DNA of 64,000 nucleotides, taken from Takakia lepidozioides (lineage: Eukaryota; Streptophyta; Takakiopsida; Takakiales; Takakiaceae). Within the stretch, counting starts at the first letter, position 1. Each line of letters opens with the position of its first letter. Of the stretch, positions 57,441 to 64,000 are shown piece by piece. The translations under genes were made by a program, and so were the position numbers. The DNA lies in NCBI GenBank assembly GCA_030704615.1, contig CM060732.1, positions 60,991,053-61,055,052 on the forward strand. Reading direction: 5' to 3'. The notes beneath the pieces are model-generated. The model made no database searches. It saw only the letters and a list, made by a program, of their open reading frames with translations, and was not told where the DNA came from.

Positions 57441-57572
57441 AAGGAAAGCACTCCATAAATTGATCATAAAATCCATTGTCCAAGCATGATATCTTAATGG
57501 GAATGCAAAGGGAGTGTTACCACCTTAAGCTATCATGCATAGTCTATAACTGGAGTGCACAAATCTAGCACA

Positions 57573-59575
57573 TTAATCCCCATCATCCTCATCTATGTCT
57601 GGGTCACTGCATGTATCACTGTCTTCATCATAGACTTCATCTTGTCCAAGGGTTGGCTGAACATCATCACCACTACTACGGGGTGCTCAGAGGTACAAGG
57701 AGGCCACCTGCACTGGAGTAACCGGTATCGCTCGGCTGCGTGTTGGGCCATCAGTTACCAGAGTCTCCTCTAGTCTTTGTGGGGCTAACAATCCTTCCAT
57801 TTCCGCCACATCATCATTAGCAATTGATATGTCGCAGACCATTCTACGTGCTCGGAGGCTCTTCTCCAGGACGACTTTCCACCCCGGTTTCTTCACACAA
57901 TAAAAAAAAAAACACTTGATCAACCTGGCGAAGAAACACAAAAGGTTGTTCAGAAGGTGGAAACATACGGTTAAAATTGACCAGTGTGAAGCCAACATCA
58001 TCCTATTTCATTGACATAGGTTGACGAGCCACGCAACACGCCCGTACCCACGAACACAAAAACAATATAGGCTGTGTTTGGTCATAGTCAATTTGCAAAA
58101 TCTCCTTTATAAGACCCACATATCTTGTAGGTGATCCATTTCATTGCCTGAATTGTTAGTAATGGACTGGTGCTGGAAAACAGATGAGACTCCACAATCA
58201 AAAGACACCATACTTGTTGTGTTCATGTCGGGGGATGTAACCCTGTAATGGTTACTATACGCTGTCATACTCTTGAATGACAGGACAGTAAATGATGGAG
58301 GCCTTGAAAAATCCAGTAATTCCTCGTGTGTTGTAGGATCAAGCCCACCTGATTGAGTTGAGAGATGATCTCATATACCTTGAGGGAGCCAAACAGCAAA
58401 TGGAGGACATGGATGCAAATCAGGAGGGTACTGAATTGTCGTGAGATTGCTCATGCCTTCCAGCCCTTGCTCCTCACGAAACAAGTGCCGTCTGGCTTCT
58501 ATCCATGTGGACTCTCCTTCATATATCCTATCACAATCCGAGGGTCAGCCAGGAGATTGACAGAGGTGGCGTGGGAGATATGAAAAAACACCATATGCCA
58601 ACTAATGAGAAATGACTAAAACTTGGAAATCTGAATGTCAATGGTGTAGATTTCTTACCCCAACATGACTGATAGGCGAGGATGGTTCTGAATGATGTAC
58701 TCATGTATAATAGTCACGCAGGTCATTCAATTTTCGGGCTTTAGAACTTCTTTCCACAACTTCACGTTCCACAGATTCTCCCTCATCTGCATCCCACACC
58801 CTTCGTACACTTCCATAAAATCCTGCAATATACTCTGTGCAAAAACCCAATGCTTCTTCAAATTGGTATCCTTCTGCCATGCTCCCCTTGGGCCTTGCCA
58901 TGTTTCTTACGTAGCCCTTCATATCTCATTGCCCGCTCCATCGGGTACATCCAACGAGATGTTGCCCGCATAAGTACAACTCGTCCACTAGGTGGACAAC
59001 CAGATGTGTCATCACATCAAAAAATGATGGTGGGAACTCCTTCTCTATAAGACACAGAGTGACAACTGCTTCAATTCCTCATACTCTGCAGGATTCACCA
59101 CTTTTGCACACAACTTCTTGAATACACGACATACTCGCAAAATGGCCTTGTGAGGACCACCTGCCATGAGCCCACGGATAGCAAACGATATAATTTGCTG
59201 CATGAGCACATGATAGTCATGTGATTTCATGCTAGACAATTTCTTCTTCACCACATGCTTGTTGAAAGCTGATGTGTAGCCTCTTGGCACTTTCAGGTTC
59301 TGCACAATCTCCAGAAAGACTTCTAACTTAGCCTCAGTGAGGACAAGAGGCATAATTAACGTATATTCTCTGTCAGGATCACGTTGTAGCCACAATTCCG
59401 GGTGCATCCCAAGTAGCTCCAAATCACGGCGAACTTTCAATGTGTCTCTTTCACCGAAGATAGTTTTAATAATATTTTTAGCCAAGTTCTTCTCGCAATG
59501 CATTGCATCAAACGTGTGGTGGATGAGGAGGCCCTGCAAAATCAACACATAAGCAATTGAGCATTTAATCATCAC
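57573..59575 (-). pseudogene. CACTA element B tnp2 transposase, C-terminal half (DUF4218 and DUF4216)
   Basis: Minus strand, in order: LLIHHTFDAMHCEKNLAKNI; LVLTEAKLEVFLEIVQNLKV, PRGYTSAF; LSSMKSHDYHVLMQQIISFA; IRGLMAGGPHKAILRVCRVF; EKEFPPSFFDVMTHLVVHLV, DEL (59,040-58,960); YVRNMARPKGSMAEGYQFEE, ALGFCTEYI (DUF4218); LFLCSWVRA and DDVGFTLVNFNRMFPPSEQP, FVFLRQVDQVF, KPGWKVVLEK (DUF4216, 58,140-57,820); and an acidic tail, DEDSDTCSDPDIDEDDGD, with stop TAA at 57,575. A poly-A/T run at 57,900-57,912 shifts the frame inside DUF4216. The N-terminal half would lie to the right but is replaced by LINE-like copy 2. Confidence 0.88.
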
Positions 59576-59689
59576 AATTTAAACAGAAAACGCAAATGTA
59601 CACAGCCACTTTAAAGGCCATGAAGTAATTACTTCCCAATAAGGTAAGACATATAAAATTGAGCGGATAGCAAGAATAAGTGGTGCATA

Positions 59690-60837
59690 TTTTTGGCGTT
59701 TTCGAGGATGGAGGAGCTGGGGAAGCGGTCATTGCAAAATGTGAACTCTAAGAAGTGTATGGTAATGGCGGGGGACGGGGCAGAGGGTGGTGGAGTGTTG
59801 ATGGGGAGCCCTTGGACTACGAGGCGGGAAGGGCATGTACATGATGTAAGAGGGCGACATATACAGGGGAGTAGCCACGTAGGTACCGTGTGGTCTGGGG
59901 GCCGACCTTGGTAGGTGCCCGCATTGATGAGTGAGAACCATCTAGTTTCATTACGTCGTTGTAGGAGTTTGTGGATGTGCCATATAGTGTGGTTGTGTCG
60001 TGCAATACGAAGCCCATGAATGACTGGGTGGGGGCATTGGTTAAGAAGGTGGAGCTAGGTATCACGTGTGGCGTGGATGTGGGAGCACAGAGGGCAGTTT
60101 GGTGAGGAGTATATGGCTGGCCAGAAGGTGTGTTTGTGTTGGTGGCCCATGTACTGGCGTATCGGAATTTAAAGGTCTGTCGTATTTGAGCGTCTGATGC
60201 AGCTTTGGTGTGCCAGAAGTGGTTGGAGAGTTTGTGGTGGAGTACATCGGAGAGGGTCCACTTCTGGATATGCAGTTTGGTGTGGCTGAGGGAGGTAGAG
60301 GCCTGTTTATTGGCTTCTTTGGTCAGGGTAGTCAAAGATTACGGATTGGCCTGGGCGTTGGGGGGTCAGGGACTGGGTGTATAAGCCAAAAAGAGTGAGT
60401 ATGAGCAATGTGTATGGGTCATCCGAGGGTTCAACTGTAGGCTGGGAGGCACCCAGTTGGGCGAGGAGGTCAGCCTCCTCGTTGCCGTGGATACCTGTGT
60501 GTGAACGAACTTTTGAGAAGATGAATGGGTTTATTGATGGAAATGGCTAGGTTGATAATGGCGGTGATAAGGTTTCGGTCGGGGTGGTGGAGGTGGGAGG
60601 AGGGACAAGCCAAGTGGTTGCGAAGTATAAAGAGAGAATTTAGGCTATTCGTGAAGATGTAGTATGGGGGTGGGAACGAGGCCAGTTGAGACATAGCTTC
60701 AAAAATGGCCATAAGTTCGGCGCGGAGTATGGTCGCAAGGCCTGGGAGATGATGTGCCGTACCTTTGTTAGTAGCAGCATGGTAGATGCCGTATCCGGCG
60801 CGGGAGCCAGATTGGGAGCCGTATGTGTAGTGTGAGT

Positions 60838-60869
<32 letters not shown>

Positions 60870-62160
60870 TATTTTAGGGAAGTGGGCCCAAGGTGAACCG
60901 GGGGGGGGGCGTTTGGGAGATAGTATGAGTGGGGCTGGGGCGGGGGGGCGCTAAGGTCCATGCTTTTAGCTTAGTGGGTAGTCTGGTGGTGGGGTTGCAT
61001 GTGGGTGGAGGTGAATACGACGTAAGTAGCATGTTAAGGGTATCGGAAAGTAGGCGATTGAGATGAGCGGGGAAGTCGGAGGGTATGGGGAGGCATGAGG
61101 TAGCTTGGACAAGCAGAATTAGGGTCAGAGTAGTTTCCTTGTGGCGGAGGTATTTTGGGAATGGTAGGTTGTGTGTGTAGCGAAGATGGTTGGTTTCAAT
61201 AGCGGCTAACGGTATTACTTCTGGAGAAAGTTGTAGAAGCGCATGTTGGTGGTCAGGTGAGCTTTGTTGTGTATGAAGAAGAAGAGTGGAGGCAGAGGGG
61301 GAGGAGTGGGTTGTGAGGCATGCCCATAGGAGAGCCTCATGTGTGAGGGGCCCGGGAGGTGGGTGCACAAAGCCACCGCCGGACCAGGAGTGTTGGGTAG
61401 CGGGGCCCAAGGCTCCGAATACACAGTCTCGGGGGTGCGAGCTGGCGTAAGAAGAAAGCTCAAGGGGGCACGTAAATGGGCTGGAGTAGTATGAGTGGGC
61501 AAGCTGGAATGTAGAGATGAGGAATTTGAGGATGTCGGAGGGTATAGTGCTATGGGTATATGCTGGAGCTAGATTATCGGGGGTGTGGGGTTTTTTCGTG
61601 GGGGTATCGCGTAAGTATCGGTCAACAAGCCAGCAGACCTCAGTGGCGAAGTCTTGTTTTGGGGGCTGTAACATAATGGTGTCAGTTGAGGAGGCGTCAT
61701 ATCTATACCAGAGCCTGACGAGCCTGACATTAGAGATAGAGCCGGTGAAGCGACCGTTCAGTGTATAGATATGGGATGTCAAGTGCCTAGGGCATATAAT
61801 GGGGGAGATTTGGTTAATATCTTTGTCGGGGTTGCATTCAGAGATGTGTATATGAATATGCGGAGCGTTCAAGGGGGTACGGATGAAATCGAATGTCGAT
61901 TGGTTGGATTTGAGAAACATGATGTTAGTGGGTGTGCGCTAAGTAATTTGTGTTAGTTTTTTTGTAGAAGGTGATAAGGAGGCTGCGGTTGTGAGTAGGA
62001 TCGCAATCATCATGGGTTCCAAAGAGGTCGTCTTCGATCTGTCAGGTGTTATCAGTTGCAGGGAAACCCGCCCATTTACATAGGGAATATGTGTCAACAC
62101 CAGTAGCGCCGTATACGTCGAGGGAGGTTTGAGTCTTGATGCCGAGAATAGCTTCAATGA
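59690..62160 (-). mobile_element. LINE-like retroelement copy 2 with PCIF1-like methyltransferase and RNase H domains
   Basis: From 61,920 on the minus strand a 348-codon frame includes QDFATEVCWLVDRYL, SYYSSPFTCPLELSSY, HPRDCVFGALG, WSGGGFVHPPPGPLTHEALL, TLLLHTQ, IETNHLRYTHNLPFPKYLR and TTLTLILLVQATS. The SPF/FGALG/WSG-F-x-PP order resembles PCIF1/CAPAM-type adenosine methyltransferases, with HPPP where the catalytic NPPF is expected. RNase H follows at 60,880-60,480: HYTYGSQSGS, GLATILRAELMAIFEAMSQL, IFTNSLNSLFILRN. Then a frameshifted C-terminus runs to 59,700. A 29-base G run (60,841-60,869) lies between the two domains. Reverse transcriptase is absent. The copy sits inside CACTA element B. 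Confidence 0.6.
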
Positions 62161-62329
62161 CGAAGGCCTCAGGGTGGTTGGGGTTGGCTAGGCAGGGGGG
62201 GAGAGGGGGATAGGGGGGTTTAGAGGGAGGGGGGGAAGTTGCTCATGGCAATTAACGGGGATGGCGAGGGGAGAAGCAGGGGGGTGGGTGAAGAATGCGA
62301 CTTAGTGCTCTATGGTAACTACAAAATGC

Positions 62330-62937
62330 TTGAGCTATATCAAACCAATAGGAAACTAACACATGTACTAAGCTAATAGGATTTCGGCAAACATGGATGG
62401 ATGAACTCATCCAATGGATGGATCCATCCATGTATATGATTTCAAAATGACACGTGTAGTAATAAAGTCATATAAATGCCTTTAAAATGCCACATGTAGT
62501 GATTGACTCATATATATGGAGTTATGAAATAATCTGCAATCAGGCAGTCATAAGTCACATGCCATGTCATGCTGTGGATGAACTCATCCAATGGATAAAT
62601 ACATTCGTGAATTTGCCTTCAATGACACGTGTAGCGATGTAGTTGTATAATTAAAGCCGTGAAACCATCTTCAGTCATGGAGTCAAAAGATTCCATGAAA
62701 CGTTGTCCACGTGTAGTCAAACATATCACACTAGTCATATAAACCATCCCCGTCATCGTGGTCAACAATGTTTGACCAATGCTCCATAACTTTCCGGAGT
62801 CATGTAGTGATATCCATTACTACAAAGTCATAAAACTATGACTGCAACGCATTTCAGCGCTCTGTAGTCGTCTACCTAGTGCAGTTTTTATGACTCCGCC
62901 AAAGCCGTAGTCCTAAAAACGCTCATCTCTTGTAGTG
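62330..62937. mobile_element. Right terminus of CACTA element B: subterminal repeats and TIR
   Basis: Repeated subterminal words include CACGTGTAG(T/C), AGTCATA, and CTCATCCAATGGAT, the last at 62,406 and 62,584. The end reads CCTAAAAACGCTCATCTCTTGTAGTG at 62,937, the inverse of CACTACAAGAGATGAGCG. It is the same terminal sequence as element A at 9,790 with two changes. The following bases, AGC, may be a 3-bp target duplication, but the left end is not identified. Confidence 0.8.
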
Positions 62938-63971
62938 AGCAGAGTCTATAACCGAGGGAAGAACATGTATTACCATGGGCACAAACTTTCGTGAAATGGG
63001 AAGTCGCGGAAGCTGCTAGGGACCAAATATGAGCGACGGAAAATGCAAGCAAAATGGTACTTGGACATTGTCTGCAAAAATTGGTGTGATGGTATGTCAC
63101 GGCCCTTCGCCTTGAGGGCAGGGGGTCGGGACACGAGAGGGGCTGCCCCTGTGGTGGGGGCAGTGGCGACAATAGATGCGAGGGCTAAAGCACCCTTGAG
63201 TGCCCAAGGCACTCAAGAGGCGAAGGCGCTCACTAGGTGGAGCCCCGCACACCGGGTTGCGGTGGGGGTGGTTCCACGAGGGGTGGTGGTAGCTTAGTGG
63301 GACTTAGTGGGGGTGGCGTAGGACTCACCATGGGGGCGAAGTCCTTGTGGTGGGAGTCGTGGGGAGTCTTGGGACTCATCACGGTCCAATGGGACCGTGG
63401 TGAGTGGGCCAAGACTCACCACGACTCATCACCGGGAATCGAGGGTTTTCGTGGTGGTTCGCCATAAAATGGCATGGTTGTTTGTGAAACCCCCCGCGAA
63501 CAGTCACAGAAGTATATATAGGGAGTAGTAGCCTCAAGAACGGTGCAAGTCTGTTGGTGATAAAAAAACTAGTGAGTAAGCATGCGAGCCGGAAAGCGAC
63601 CAAGGTGTGGAGAGCTATTCCGGACTGCCATCGACCAAAGGGAATTTCCACTAGGCCCAAATTGGGAGAGGGTCTTGTGGAGGAGTAAAGGGGGACCGTT
63701 ATGCCCCGGTGAGCAGCCGAAGCTCCGAGTTGGCCCGGCGGCCAGTTTGGGAGTTAGGCGCGCGTATCAAACGAGTAACTATGACTTGAAGGGGAGCTTA
63801 CCGAAGTGAGGTGCATGACATGGTAGGCAAAGCCAACTTTCCTTGATAAACTTGATCCACTTTCGTAAGGTGAAGAAGATCTAAAGCTGATAGTGGTGAG
63901 GTAAATTGGCTCAATTCATTTATGTTGTGTATATAGTGATATTTGGACGGCCTTAGAGATAGTTGGGCATT
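62938..63971. other. Intergenic, G-rich with inverted GACTCACCA/TGGTGAGT motifs
   Basis: At 63,325-63,435, GACTCACCA, TGGTGAGT and CACGACTCATCAC repeat in both orientations and could form hairpins. A TATATATAGGG box lies at 63,512 and may be a promoter of a repeat. No gene is recognised. Confidence 0.3.
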
Positions 63972-64000
63972 CACTACAACACACCATGGTTTTTAGCACC
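63972..64000. mobile_element. Probable start of a third CACTA element
   Basis: CACTACAACACACCATGG begins at 63,972 and runs to the window end. CACTACAA is the canonical start of plant CACTA TIRs. The sequence after it differs from the elements A and B TIR, so it would be another subfamily. Only 29 bases are visible. Confidence 0.4.

Overview
This window is nuclear DNA from a land plant with a repeat-rich genome. It carries spliced plant-type genes with GT/AG introns: a GH19 chitinase, a CYP704-type P450 and an F-box/kelch-like protein. It also has degenerate PLS-type PPR genes and many plant transposon families (CACTA, hAT-like, MULE-like, LINE-like, tRNA-derived SINEs). I cannot name the species. 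PPR decay products and an RNase H retroelement with a methyltransferase-like domain suggest a bryophyte, lycophyte or fern, but this is inference only. || Layout. 1-9.8 kb: short repeats, then a decayed CACTA element with a tnp2 fragment on the minus strand and a multi-exon Transposase_24-type gene on the plus strand. That plus-strand gene contains an FCP1-like HAD phosphatase domain. The element ends in subterminal repeats and a TIR at 9,790. 10.5-12.9 kb: a SWIM-domain MULE-like transposase remnant and a cluster of GTAGGTAGT hairpin motifs. 12.9-22.2 kb: unrecognised exon-like pieces, mostly on the plus strand, with SINEs. 23.58-24.70 kb: a non-autonomous hAT-like element with an 8-bp target duplication. 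25.4-26.8 kb: an intact class IV-like chitinase gene of 3 exons. 27.8-30.7 kb: SINEs and a terpene-synthase-like scrap. 31.5-32.7 kb: an intact single-exon F-box gene. 34.3-40.0 kb: tandem duplications and a broken malate-channel (ALMT-like) gene interrupted by a CCHC ORF, a minisatellite and a SINE. 40.0-41.8 kb: a PPR pseudogene. 42.2-45.5 kb: repeats, a 74-bp minisatellite and LINE-like copy 1. 45.7-49.8 kb: an intact six-exon CYP704-like P450 on the minus strand. 51.6-53.0 kb: a 1.45-kb palindrome made of promoter-like units. 53.1-57.5 kb: a tnp2 scrap, a PPR relic, and a chimeric array of ribosomal protein eS1 (RPS3a) and PPR fragments. 57.6-62.9 kb: a second CACTA element of the same family, carrying the tnp2 C-terminal half and split by LINE-like copy 2. 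63.97 kb: the start of a third CACTA terminus. || Only three genes look intact: the chitinase, the F-box gene and the P450. They are not obviously linked in function; chitinase acts in defence and CYP704 in fatty-acid or cutin/sporopollenin hydroxylation. The rest is mobile DNA and gene debris. The most unusual items are the phosphatase domain inside the transposon gene, the two retroelement copies with a PCIF1-like methyltransferase domain before RNase H, the promoter-unit palindrome, and the RPS3a/PPR chimeric array.
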